Source: Pontimicrobium aquaticum
GTDB lineage: Bacteria > Bacteroidota > Bacteroidia > Flavobacteriales > Flavobacteriaceae
Direction of reading: 5' to 3'
Assembly: GCF_005047595.1 (NCBI RefSeq)
Contig: NZ_SUPL01000003.1
Span: 248,001 to 312,000, forward strand
DNA length: 64,000 nucleotides
This document shows positions 52,057 to 60,444 of this stretch, in pieces. The stretch's first letter is position 1. Each line of letters opens with the position of its first letter. The translations under genes were made by a program, and so were the position numbers. A model generated the notes under the pieces. The model saw only the letters and a program-made list of their open reading frames with translations. It was not told the DNA's origin and did not search any database.

Positions 52057-52353
52057 ATGAGCTTACTAACAAACATAAATAAAGCATTCGACCACCGTAT
52101 TAGGTTAGGCATCATGTCTATTTTAATGGTAAATGAGTATGCCGATTTCAATACACTTAAAGAATTACTAGATGTTACTGATGGTAATTTAGCAAGTCAT
52201 TTAAAAGCTCTTGAAAAAGAAGATTTTATAAGCATAGAAAAACAATTTATTGGTAGAAAACCCAACACACGTTACAGTGCTACCAAAATTGGAAAAAAAG
52301 CATTTAAAGACCATATCAATGCCCTAGAACGTATTATTAATAAACAGAAGTAA
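52057..52353 (+). CDS. Winged-helix transcriptional regulator (HTH_34/ArsR-like)
   Basis: A 98-residue one-domain DNA-binding protein. It has FDHRIRLGIMSIL (about 11-23), the recognition region TDGNLASHLKALEKEDFI (about 42-58) and the wing QFIGRKPNTRYSATKIGKKAF. It has no sensor domain, so it probably responds through a partner, maybe the neighbouring membrane proteins. The operator palindromes before 51093 and after this gene suggest that it regulates its own operon. Close relatives act as repressors of exporter or membrane-protein operons; the target and signal here are inference. Confidence 0.87.
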   Translation: MSLLTNINKAFDHRIRLGIMSILMVNEYADFNTLKELLDVTDGNLASHLKALEKEDFISIEKQFIGRKPNTRYSATKIGKKAFKDHINALERIINKQK

Positions 52354-52369
52354 AAAAATTTATCAATCT

Positions 52370-52386
52370 ACTTTGAAATTCAAAGT
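52370..52386. promoter_or_regulatory. Operator-like palindrome, copy 2
   Basis: ACTTTGAAATTCAAAGT: perfect 8-base arms around one A, 17 bases after the regulator stop and before the DUF4173 start. It differs from 51067-51083 in one base. CTACTTTG overlapping its left arm may be a weak -7 element of an internal promoter. Confidence 0.65.
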
Positions 52387-52396
52387 GAAATTTAGT

Positions 52397-52444
52397 ATAA
52401 ACATGAAACACATAATAATAATAAACATGAAACACATAATAATA
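52397..52444 (+). repeat. Perfect 24-base tandem duplication over the DUF4173 start
   Basis: Two identical units (52397-52420 and 52421-52444), each carrying a possible ATG (52403, 52427). Because 24 is a multiple of 3, it keeps the frame and adds eight residues (MKHIIIIN). Confidence 0.9.
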
Positions 52445-53848
52445 ATTATCTCATCCATCTTATTTAGTACTTTATTCTACAATCAACAAATTGGATTGAA
52501 CATTTCAATTTTTAGTGTATTAACAGTAATAATACTAGCAGTTAGCAATACACATAAATTCAAAAATAAAACTACCCTATTATACATATTCATTTACTTG
52601 TTAACAGCAGCTTTAGTATTTATTCAATACACTAATTTGTCAATACTAGCAAACATCATAGCCTTTTTGACCTTGATTGGAAGTGTAACAGAATCTAAAT
52701 CATCCATTTATGTGCAATGGTATAATGGCATTTACACAAGTATTGTAGGTTATTTTCATAGAAAATTTATCAAGCAAAACATAAAAGATGAAGATGAAAC
52801 ACAAAAAAAGGCAATTGATATTTTACACATCACAAAGCTCATTGGCATTCCCTTAATATTCATTATTGGTTTTATAGTGCTTTACAAAAATGGTAACCCT
52901 ATTTTTAACGATATAATATCAAAAATTAATTTCGATTTTATTAATCTACAATGGTTACTATTTACTGTATTAGGCTATTATTTATTTAGCAATATATTTA
53001 ACCCTGTTCAAGTAGATTCTGCAACTAATATAGATTTACAAACTGGTAACACATTACGTAAATCTGAAACATTTTCAATTGAAGCATTAAAAAAAGAGAA
53101 ACAATTAGGCACTATACTATTATTACTACTTAATATACTTATTGTTTTCTATTTAGCTACAGATATTATTTCATTAAGTACTATTAATTCAACTCACGCT
53201 TCAGTCCTTTCCAGTCAAGTTCATAGCGGAATATATACATTAATTGCTTCAATAATCATTGCCATTATAATAATACTCTACTTTTTTAGAGGAGACCTTA
53301 ACTTTTTCAAGGATAATAGAATACTAAAAAACCTATCTTATACATGGATTTTTTTAAATGCAGTACTTGTCATTTTAATAGCCACAAAAAACTATAATTA
53401 TATTGCTTCATTTGGACTAACCTACAAGCGAATAGGCGTTAACATTTATCTATTTCTCACTCTCATTGGCTTAATCACAACATTACTAAAAGTTTCTAAG
53501 GTTAAGAATTTCTGGTTTTTAATGAGAATAAATACGCGAATAGCATTTGGATTTCTTATACTTTTTAGCATAATTGATTGGGATTATTCCATCACAAAAT
53601 ACAACATTAATCATGCGCCTTTATTAGACTTAAATTACCTCATCAACTTATCAGACAACAATGCTGTTTTACTTAATGAATATAGAGAGTCAACTAACCT
53701 TAATACAGAACAAAATAATAGGATTTTCACTAAGCATCTTGACTATATAAAAACAGTCAACAATAGAAATTGGCAAGAATACACCTATTCAAATCTTAAA
53801 TTAAAAGTAACTGCTAAAAAAACTATATCAAATGCATATTCTAGGTAA
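52403..53848 (+). CDS. DUF4173-family membrane protein
   Basis: A 481-residue protein (from 52403) with about ten to twelve hydrophobic segments, including the middle motif RKSETFSIEALKKEKQLGTI (about 208-227), followed by further segments. It ends with a soluble tail rich in Asn, Glu and Tyr. I recognise DUF4173 from the pattern; function is unknown. Two identical ATG contexts (52403, 52427) arise from the tandem duplication, and a TTG (52373) inside the operator is unlikely as start. It overlaps the next gene by 17 bases, in the same operon. Confidence 0.8.
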   Translation: MKHIIIINMKHIIIIISSILFSTLFYNQQIGLNISIFSVLTVIILAVSNTHKFKNKTTLLYIFIYLLTAALVFIQYTNLSILANIIAFLTLIGSVTESKSSIYVQWYNGIYTSIVGYFHRKFIKQNIKDEDETQKKAIDILHITKLIGIPLIFIIGFIVLYKNGNPIFNDIISKINFDFINLQWLLFTVLGYYLFSNIFNPVQVDSATNIDLQTGNTLRKSETFSIEALKKEKQLGTILLLLLNILIVFYLATDIISLSTINSTHASVLSSQVHSGIYTLIASIIIAIIIILYFFRGDLNFFKDNRILKNLSYTWIFLNAVLVILIATKNYNYIASFGLTYKRIGVNIYLFLTLIGLITTLLKVSKVKNFWFLMRINTRIAFGFLILFSIIDWDYSITKYNINHAPLLDLNYLINLSDNNAVLLNEYRESTNLNTEQNNRIFTKHLDYIKTVNNRNWQEYTYSNLKLKVTAKKTISNAYSR

Positions 53849-54212
53849 CATTGGGAAATCATCACTTTTAGCTGCTTCAATATTTTGGATTATTATTTTA
53901 TCAGACACCTTTAACTGGGATATGGTGCCATATATTTTTATTTCATTAATTCCAATATATGTAATTTGTGCGCTAACCATTTTAATCACTATTTGTCCAA
54001 TATTTTGGTTTTTAGAAAACGATAACTATAATAAACAAAGAATTTTTAAAACTTACTTCCCAATATATACAACACTAATGTTTAGTTTATGTGCTTATAG
54101 TATTTATAAAATATCAACTGATATTGTTGTGTTAAGTTTTTTTATTTCAGCTTACATAACTACAGTACAATCTTGGGTTTGGTTTACAAAAGAAAAGGTT
54201 GAAATAAAATGA
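53832..54212 (+). CDS. Small membrane protein of unknown function
   Basis: A 126-residue protein with about four hydrophobic segments (12-26, 36-58, 74-91, 95-115). It starts inside the DUF4173 gene (17-base overlap) and its stop overlaps the DUF2809 start (ATGA), so it is made from the same mRNA. I do not recognise the family. Confidence 0.7.
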   Translation: MHILGNIGKSSLLAASIFWIIILSDTFNWDMVPYIFISLIPIYVICALTILITICPIFWFLENDNYNKQRIFKTYFPIYTTLMFSLCAYSIYKISTDIVVLSFFISAYITTVQSWVWFTKEKVEIK

Positions 54213-54577
54213 AATTCTATAAAACATATTTTATACTATTCCTAATACTATTTGCTATTGAAGCATGTATCGCTTATTTCTTAAAAAGTGGCTTCATTCG
54301 TCATACGTTTGGCGATTTTTTGGTGGTCATTATGCTGTATTGTTTCATCAAAAGCTTTATAGACATAAAGCCAATTACCACGGGTTTGATAGTCCTTTGT
54401 ATTGCTTTTATTGTTGAGTTTCTACAACTCACCTCATTTTTGGAATTGATGAGTTTACAAGACAATAAGGTTACGAAAATTGTTTTTGGAAGTACGTTTC
54501 ATGTATCAGATTTACTAGCATATACTTTAGGCATCTTGACTACCCTAATAATCGAAAAGAAATTAAACAATGACTAA
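54209..54577 (+). CDS. DUF2809-family membrane protein
   Basis: A 122-residue membrane protein with four hydrophobic segments, and the family pattern GFIRHTFGDFLVVIMLYCF (about 28-46), EFLQLTSFLE (about 71-80) and FHVSDLLAYTLGILTT near the end. DUF2809 proteins are of unknown function and often lie in operons with other membrane proteins. Starts in the ATGA overlap with the previous gene and overlaps the DUF1361 gene by 8 bases. Confidence 0.85.
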   Translation: MKFYKTYFILFLILFAIEACIAYFLKSGFIRHTFGDFLVVIMLYCFIKSFIDIKPITTGLIVLCIAFIVEFLQLTSFLELMSLQDNKVTKIVFGSTFHVSDLLAYTLGILTTLIIEKKLNND

Positions 54578-55092
54578 TTTAAAAACACTCATAAACTCTA
54601 GATTTCAGTTACTCACTTACATGGCATTGTCAATGATGCTAAGCGGATTTCTACTACTACTTAGAGTAAAGCTAAACCAATCGTTTTACTACTTATTTTT
54701 AGTGTGGAATTTGTTCTTAGCTTTTATTCCATTTTGCATGACATTATATCTTAGAAGCAAAACTCAAATAACCAAAACAAAGGTTGGTACTTTTTTATTT
54801 AACACTTTTGGATATGGAAACTCTGTTGAGGAAATTCATGAGTAACAAGAAAACTAACTTTCTATTATTATTTATTTTCTTCTCAACTGGGTTTGGAATG
54901 TATTTAGGTCGTTTTCTAAGATTCAATTCTTGGGATATTTTACAACATCCAGATATGTTGCTACTTAATATCTGGGACATACTAATTTCTCCAACCCAAC
55001 ATCTTGAAGCTTGGGCCTTCACATGCTGCTTTGGTGCCTTTTTAGGATTAAGTTATTATGTAATTAAATCGATAAAACAAACTAATCTCTAA
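54570..55092 (+). pseudogene. DUF1361 membrane protein gene, broken by internal deletion and frameshift
   Basis: The first frame (54570-54845) has the family start LNQSFYYLFLVWNLFLAFIP and then runs on to VEEIHE; the second frame (54784-55092, +1) has the family end LLDMETLLRKF and TGFGMYLGRFLRFNSWDI. A complete DUF1361 protein, in my knowledge about 210 residues, has a middle part with a Pro-Asn-x-Pro-Tyr motif that is missing here, about 45-55 residues. So both a deletion and a frame change lie near 54770-54800. Either piece would have lost several membrane segments. It is the last gene of the operon and overlaps the DinB-like gene by 11 bases. Confidence 0.75.
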
Positions 55093-55666
55093 CTTTACCT
55101 TGAAGAACGCTTACTTTTGAGTTAAACGGGTTTCCTGAAGTTCGTCTGTGCGTAATCACTTGTCCTACATGCCATAATGCATCAGATATTGGTCCATTAA
55201 TTTGATTCCAAAACGGATACTCAGTAGTGTTTTCTCCCCTTACGAATACCATAGTAAATTCTGACAAATCATCACTTTTACGAAAAATATCAGCAGCTTG
55301 TTTTAATAGATTTAATGTCTTAGCTCTTTTTTCAGCAAAGGTCATTTCTGCCTCTTCGGTAGCCATATTTGGTTTTTTTAACGCCGAATTAATTATGGTT
55401 TTGGTTAAGCCATAAATATGGTCAATGGTTTCACTTGTTGTTCTACCTCCTTCACTTGGTTTAAAGGCTAAGTCTTCATCTCGCAAACCTTCAGTTGCCC
55501 AATAGTATCTAAATCCTAGTCCATCTATCATTCTAGCCACAACGGTACCTTCGTTATATTCTGAAGGGTATTCTGAAATTTCATAATATGGCAACTGGTT
55601 ATTTTGTGAGTTGCTAATATTTAATGAGAATAAAAAAGCTAATACTACAATCCATTTAATTTTCAT
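55082..55666 (-). CDS. Secreted DinB-superfamily protein
   Basis: A 194-residue protein with a signal peptide (about 1-20, VVLAFLFSLNISNSQ), then a four-helix DinB-type domain with possible metal-binding histidines in SETIDHIYGL (about 78-87) and ALWHVGQVITHRRTSGNP (about 162-179). DinB-like domains in other proteins bind metals and act in thiol transfer; the secreted form is common in Bacteroidota and of unknown role. Convergent with the broken DUF1361 gene. 176 bases separate it from SusD. Confidence 0.82.
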   Translation of the reverse strand: MKIKWIVVLAFLFSLNISNSQNNQLPYYEISEYPSEYNEGTVVARMIDGLGFRYYWATEGLRDEDLAFKPSEGGRTTSETIDHIYGLTKTIINSALKKPNMATEEAEMTFAEKRAKTLNLLKQAADIFRKSDDLSEFTMVFVRGENTTEYPFWNQINGPISDALWHVGQVITHRRTSGNPFNSKVSVLQGKVRD

Positions 55667-55710
55667 CGGTTTCGTTTTTTTATTTTAGCTTAAAGTTATT
55701 AATAAAAAGC

Positions 55711-55748
55711 TTAAAAAGTAAAACCCCTCCAAGAATGTACTTGAAGGG
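55711..55748 (-). terminator. Terminator after the susCD operon
   Basis: Stem CCCTCCAAG (55725-55733) with CTTGAAGGG (55740-55748), one mismatch, 6-base loop. The minus strand continues into a T-rich stretch (complement of 55711-55723). Lies about 95 bases after the SusD stop. Confidence 0.7.
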
Positions 55749-55755
55749 ATTCACT

Positions 55756-55801
55756 GAATTAAGAACCAATAAACATTGGCACCAACCTTTTTTCTTAATT
55801 C
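55756..55801. repeat. Nested double stem between SusD and its terminator
   Basis: GAATTAAGAA (55756-55765) pairs perfectly with TTCTTAATTC (55792-55801); directly inside is a second hairpin CCAAT/ATTGG (55766-55770 and 55775-55779). With the adjacent terminator, the 3' end of the susCD transcript would carry three stems. May protect the mRNA end or hide a small RNA. Confidence 0.5.
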
Positions 55802-55842
55802 ATAGTTATAAACGTTATTATTGCTAGTTTAAACTTTTTATG

Positions 55843-57171
55843 TTAATAATCAGGGTTTTGAGTTAACAATGGGTTTCTATCTATAGCAGATTGCGGTATT
55901 GGAAAAATTAACTTATTATCATTATAAGGTAAGCCTCCAATATTTCGCTTTGTACGTTTGTAATCATGTAAAACAAAACCTTCAAAGCCTAATTCTAGTT
56001 CTCTTTCATTTAGTATTAAATCTAATGTCAACGCTCCTAAAGCTGGAGCAGATGACCTTGCCCTTAACGTGTTAATCTCAACTAATGGATCTAACCCTAA
56101 TGATGTACCTTCTCTAAAATTTGACTCTGCGCGAATTAAATGCATCTCTGCCAAGCGCACTTGCTCTGTGTTGGCAAATTGTCGCACATACTTTAAACTC
56201 AAGGTTAATCCTGCGTCAGTATAATAGAAATTTCCACGTTCATCTAATGGTGAATCAAACTTGCTCAAATAAGCTGGTGTTATTGAAATATCGCCTCCTC
56301 TACCACCTAAGGCTTGTGTTGCAAAATGAGTAACTTGTGCATTAGCACCTTCTTGGGTCGTAATTACCCAAGAAAAAATAGTTTCGGCTGTGTTATCATC
56401 TGAATCAAAAACAGCACTAAAAGTTGGCATTAAACTATGTCCGCTATTTTCAATCACATCATGAGCTGCATCCCTTGCAGCACTATAATTGCCTTGCTGT
56501 AAATAGACCCTTGCCAATAATGCTTGAGCCGCATATTTATCTGCTCTATTACCATTATCATCAGGCAGAATAGCATAAGCATCTGTGAGGTCACTGATAG
56601 CTTGAACATAGACTTCTTCAACTGTATTTCTAGCCACTTGCCTAGTTACATTTGGAGGATCTAACACAATAGGGACTGCCTCTTGAGTATTCCCTCCTGC
56701 TGCGTTGTATTGTTGCCCAAAAAGACGAGCCATATCAAAATAAGCAAGTCCTCTTAAGAATTTAGCTTCTCCTTCAATACGATCTTGTCTATCAGGATCT
56801 GTAAACTTATCTAAATTTGCCAAAACGGTATTAACGTTCCCAAATAACAAATAGTAGTTTCCATAAATAGTATTTGCAGAGCCATTATTATTTACCATCT
56901 GCTTAAAATAAATATCTCTAAGATTAGAAAAAGTTCCATTCCATTCAACTTGATCAGTATTACCAAATAGTACACTGATGTTTGCAATATCTCCATCATA
57001 ATTACCTCTACCTGTATTATAGGCACCTACTAAAATTGCTTCAATATTATCGGCTGTTGCAGTCGCAACATCCTCACTAACACTCTGTTGAGGCTCTATA
57101 TCCAGTTCACTTTCGCATGCAACGATGCAAAACGAACATAAAACAATGATTATATATTTTATATTTTTCAT
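55843..57171 (-). CDS. SusD/RagB-family nutrient-binding lipoprotein
   Basis: Outer-surface lipoprotein that works as a lid on SusC and binds the nutrient. The 442-residue protein has a lipobox (SFCIVAC, Cys19), then ESELDIEPQQSVSEDVAT as is usual for SusD, a TPR-like helical region (GEAKFLRGLAYFDMARLFGQ, about 130-149) and the C-terminal signature RELELGFEGFVLHDYKRTKR. It is 9 bases after susC in the usual order. No glycoside hydrolase, lyase or sulfatase is beside it, so the substrate, glycan or peptide, is open. Confidence 0.93.
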   Translation of the reverse strand: MKNIKYIIIVLCSFCIVACESELDIEPQQSVSEDVATATADNIEAILVGAYNTGRGNYDGDIANISVLFGNTDQVEWNGTFSNLRDIYFKQMVNNNGSANTIYGNYYLLFGNVNTVLANLDKFTDPDRQDRIEGEAKFLRGLAYFDMARLFGQQYNAAGGNTQEAVPIVLDPPNVTRQVARNTVEEVYVQAISDLTDAYAILPDDNGNRADKYAAQALLARVYLQQGNYSAARDAAHDVIENSGHSLMPTFSAVFDSDDNTAETIFSWVITTQEGANAQVTHFATQALGGRGGDISITPAYLSKFDSPLDERGNFYYTDAGLTLSLKYVRQFANTEQVRLAEMHLIRAESNFREGTSLGLDPLVEINTLRARSSAPALGALTLDLILNERELELGFEGFVLHDYKRTKRNIGGLPYNDNKLIFPIPQSAIDRNPLLTQNPDY

Positions 57172-57180
57172 AACGTATTT

Positions 57181-60100
57181 TTAAAAGGTTAAATTAACTC
57201 CAAGTGTAAATGTTTTAGCAGGTGGTGCCGAATAAAATGTATTACCTACATTAGTATTTGTATTGGCATCATCATTTGATGATTCTGGATCATACCCTCG
57301 ATAATCTGTAATGGTAATTAGATTTAAACCTGCCAAATACACCCTTACTTTACTAAAACCTATTTTCTCTAGCACACTTTCTGGTAGTGAATACCCAAGT
57401 GTTATATTTCTAAGTCTAATAAAATCAGCATCTTGTAAATATCTAGAACTAGCTGAATGTCCATTATTTCTAAACAATCTCGCTTGTGGCACATTAGTTA
57501 TGTCTCCAGGATTTTGCCATCTATTCTTGAAAATATATACATCCTGATTATCCAAACCATTACCAAAACCTGTTTCTTGATATTGTCCAGCGTTATTATA
57601 CAAACTTGCTCCCCATTGTCCTTGGAACGTAAACGAAAAATCGAATGTTTTATAATTTAAATTACTCGACAAACCTCCAATAATATCTGGATTTGGATTA
57701 CCCATAATAATACGTTGCGCTTGAGAAAAATCATTAGTTTTCGTCTTGTTTAAAGAACCATCTGGATTTTCAGTATTTAAATAATATTCTGCATCTCCAG
57801 TATTTGAATTAACACCAGCATATTCAGCCATATAAAACGCATTGATAGGTTCTCCTTCTCTAAGAATATTTCTTCCAGTTATAAGGTCTGCACCATTAGG
57901 TAAGTTAGTTACCTTATTTTTATTGGTTGCAATATTAAAACTGGTTTTCCATGTTAAATTATCCGTTTGAATATTGGTCGTGTTTAAAACAAATTCAAAT
58001 CCTTTGTTTTCAAGATTTCCAACATTTTTCAAGATGGCATGTCCTGGAGCTCCTGCTTCAAACGGAATACGCTCATTAAATATTAAATCATTAGTTTTCT
58101 TTACATAATAATCTATCTCACCGCTTATTCTGTTATTTAGGAATCCGAAATCGATTCCAATATCAGTTTGGGCTGTTTCTTCCCATTTTAAATTAGGATT
58201 TTCAATTTGTGTAAAAGCAATACCAGACACGCCATCATAAGCAGTACCTCCGTAAAGTCCTAGGCTTCCAAAGTTAGCAACTGGTGTATTACCATTTATT
58301 CCCCAACTTGCTCTTAGTTTTAAATTTGAAACCACATTAGAGCCTTTTAAGAAATCTTCTTCAGAAATAATCCATCCAGCTGAAGCTGCAGGGAAATATC
58401 CATTTCGTTGGTCTGCACCAAATCGAGATGAAGCATCATTACGAAGTGAAGCCTTTAATAAATATTTATTATCATAACTATAAGTCGCTCTTGCAAAATA
58501 GGATACTTGCGCCCAATTTGTAAATGTTCCTGTTCCAGCTGAAATTGTTGCAGCACTTGAAACAGATTTAAAGTCGTCGGTTGGAAAACCATCTCCTGTA
58601 ACAGAAATCGCTCTGTTTTTTAATCTAGTATACGTCATACCAGCTACAACATTTAAATCTGATAATTCTCCAAACGTATGATCGAAAGTGAAATAATTAT
58701 TTGTCGATATAATTTCAGTCCCATTATTAGAAGCAAATGTTTGACCATTTGTGGATTGAAAAGGCGCTAGTCTTCCTGTATTTCTGTCAACTGTCTGACT
58801 TAAATAATCATAACCAAATTCTGTTCTAAAACTTAAAGATGGTAAGAATTGATAATCGCCAAAAACTTTACTTAAAATTCTTCTAACGGATGTTTTTCTA
58901 AAAGAATGCTTGTCTTGCAACAAGAAATTAGCATATAAAGTACCGTCATTAGGATCTCCATTACTTAAATATACTGGCGAGGTTGGCACTTGCGCAATCG
59001 CTTGTAGTGGTGTTGTAAACGAATTATCTCCAGATATTCTATCAATAATTGTACTGGAATAATTTGCGTTTAGACCAACATCAAACTTATTACTTACCTT
59101 ATGGTCTAGGTTTGTTCTTAAACTATAACGTTTTAAGTTATTACCTCTTACAATTCCTTCGGTATCATTATAAGCACCAGAAATGTAACTTGTTGTTTTC
59201 TCATTTCCTCCTGATACAGATACGTTAACATCTTTAGTGATACTGTTTTGAAAAGCTTCTTCTTGCCAATCAGTATCTACATTTCTCCAGTCCTCATCAC
59301 CTTGATATCTTGGTAAACGACCATCAACCCATGCATCTGATGCTGCTTGATCTGCAAAAAACCCGCTATTAAAAGCTGATTCTCTTAAAAGTTCAACATA
59401 TTGAGCTGCATTTAACCAATCTCTTTTATTGGTTGGCTCTCCAACAGTTGTAGAAAAATCTACAGACACTTTAGATGCTCCTAGCTTTCCTCTTTTAGTT
59501 GTAATTAAAATAACACCATTAGTCCCCTTTGCTCCGTAAATTGCAGTTGCTGAAGCATCTTTTAAAATGTCAATCGAGGCAACATCATTAGGGTTTAAGG
59601 ATAGTAACGGATTTAAATTAGCTCCAATAGAAGAGGTGTTTCTATTATTCATTTCAATTCCATCAATGATATACAATGGCTCTTGAGATGCCGAAACCGA
59701 AGAAAGACCTCTAATAATGGTTTTCACACCACCTTCAACTTTACCGTTAACTTGTGTAATTTGTACACCAGCTGCTTTACCTACAATAGCTCCTTGAAAA
59801 CTAGGTGTTGAAATTCCTTCAATTTGGCTCGCATCAATTTTTGCAACATTATCTGTTAGTAATTTTTTGGATTGCGTACCATAACCAATTACGACAACCT
59901 CTTCTAATGCTGCAGCATCCTCCTCCATAGTAACGTTTATAGTATTGGAAGAGGCTACTGTTATCTCTACAGACTTAAGTCCTACGTACGTAAATGCAAG
60001 GATCTGACCTTCATTTACATTAATTGAATATTTACCATCGAAATCTGTTTGTGTTCCATTAGTTGTACCCTTTACAACAATGTTAACTCCTATAAGAGGA

Positions 60101-60207
60101 ACACCAGATTGGTCCGAAACTGTTCCCGTTACGGTTTTTTGTTGTGCAAAAGCAATGGAAATACTTAAAAACAATAGTAAAAAAACAACTTTGCATTTTT
60201 TCTTCAT
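57181..60207 (-). CDS. SusC/RagA-family TonB-dependent outer-membrane transporter
   Basis: A 1008-residue TonB-dependent receptor. Domain order: signal peptide (about 1-21), carboxypeptidase-like domain (about 25-100, VTGTVSDQSGVPLIGVNIVV), TonB box region with EEVVVIGYGTQSKK (about 103-116), plug (about 120-235, with SVSASQEPLYIIDGIEMNN), and a barrel ending in TFTLGVNLTF with the final Phe. Length and motifs are standard for SusC. Imports the molecule captured by SusD, powered by TonB. The regulator gene upstream (60445) is in the same direction with 237 bases between. Confidence 0.95.
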   Translation of the reverse strand: MKKKCKVVFLLLFLSISIAFAQQKTVTGTVSDQSGVPLIGVNIVVKGTTNGTQTDFDGKYSINVNEGQILAFTYVGLKSVEITVASSNTINVTMEEDAAALEEVVVIGYGTQSKKLLTDNVAKIDASQIEGISTPSFQGAIVGKAAGVQITQVNGKVEGGVKTIIRGLSSVSASQEPLYIIDGIEMNNRNTSSIGANLNPLLSLNPNDVASIDILKDASATAIYGAKGTNGVILITTKRGKLGASKVSVDFSTTVGEPTNKRDWLNAAQYVELLRESAFNSGFFADQAASDAWVDGRLPRYQGDEDWRNVDTDWQEEAFQNSITKDVNVSVSGGNEKTTSYISGAYNDTEGIVRGNNLKRYSLRTNLDHKVSNKFDVGLNANYSSTIIDRISGDNSFTTPLQAIAQVPTSPVYLSNGDPNDGTLYANFLLQDKHSFRKTSVRRILSKVFGDYQFLPSLSFRTEFGYDYLSQTVDRNTGRLAPFQSTNGQTFASNNGTEIISTNNYFTFDHTFGELSDLNVVAGMTYTRLKNRAISVTGDGFPTDDFKSVSSAATISAGTGTFTNWAQVSYFARATYSYDNKYLLKASLRNDASSRFGADQRNGYFPAASAGWIISEEDFLKGSNVVSNLKLRASWGINGNTPVANFGSLGLYGGTAYDGVSGIAFTQIENPNLKWEETAQTDIGIDFGFLNNRISGEIDYYVKKTNDLIFNERIPFEAGAPGHAILKNVGNLENKGFEFVLNTTNIQTDNLTWKTSFNIATNKNKVTNLPNGADLITGRNILREGEPINAFYMAEYAGVNSNTGDAEYYLNTENPDGSLNKTKTNDFSQAQRIIMGNPNPDIIGGLSSNLNYKTFDFSFTFQGQWGASLYNNAGQYQETGFGNGLDNQDVYIFKNRWQNPGDITNVPQARLFRNNGHSASSRYLQDADFIRLRNITLGYSLPESVLEKIGFSKVRVYLAGLNLITITDYRGYDPESSNDDANTNTNVGNTFYSAPPAKTFTLGVNLTF

Positions 60208-60444
60208 AATTCTTTTTTTAGTTATTAATTCAGTTTTACAACCAAAAAAAGCCTGTGGTAAAGCGAAGACTAACTCAAATAAATATCTTTCTAAATTGGT
60301 TTAACAAAAACAAAGCTTAATGAAAGATGTAAAAATTACGACAAGCCTTTTTGATTGATTGTATATCAAAAGAACTTGTTATTACTGTGTTTGTAGTGAA
60401 ACCCTATAAGAATTAACCAAAGCCGAAGAATATTTACCTTGTAT
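60208..60444 (-). promoter_or_regulatory. susC upstream region
   Basis: A 237-base gap between the regulator stop and the susC start, with no gene. It should hold the susC promoter and the binding site of a regulator, but I found no clear TAnnTTTG on the minus strand. No repeats stand out. Confidence 0.4.
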
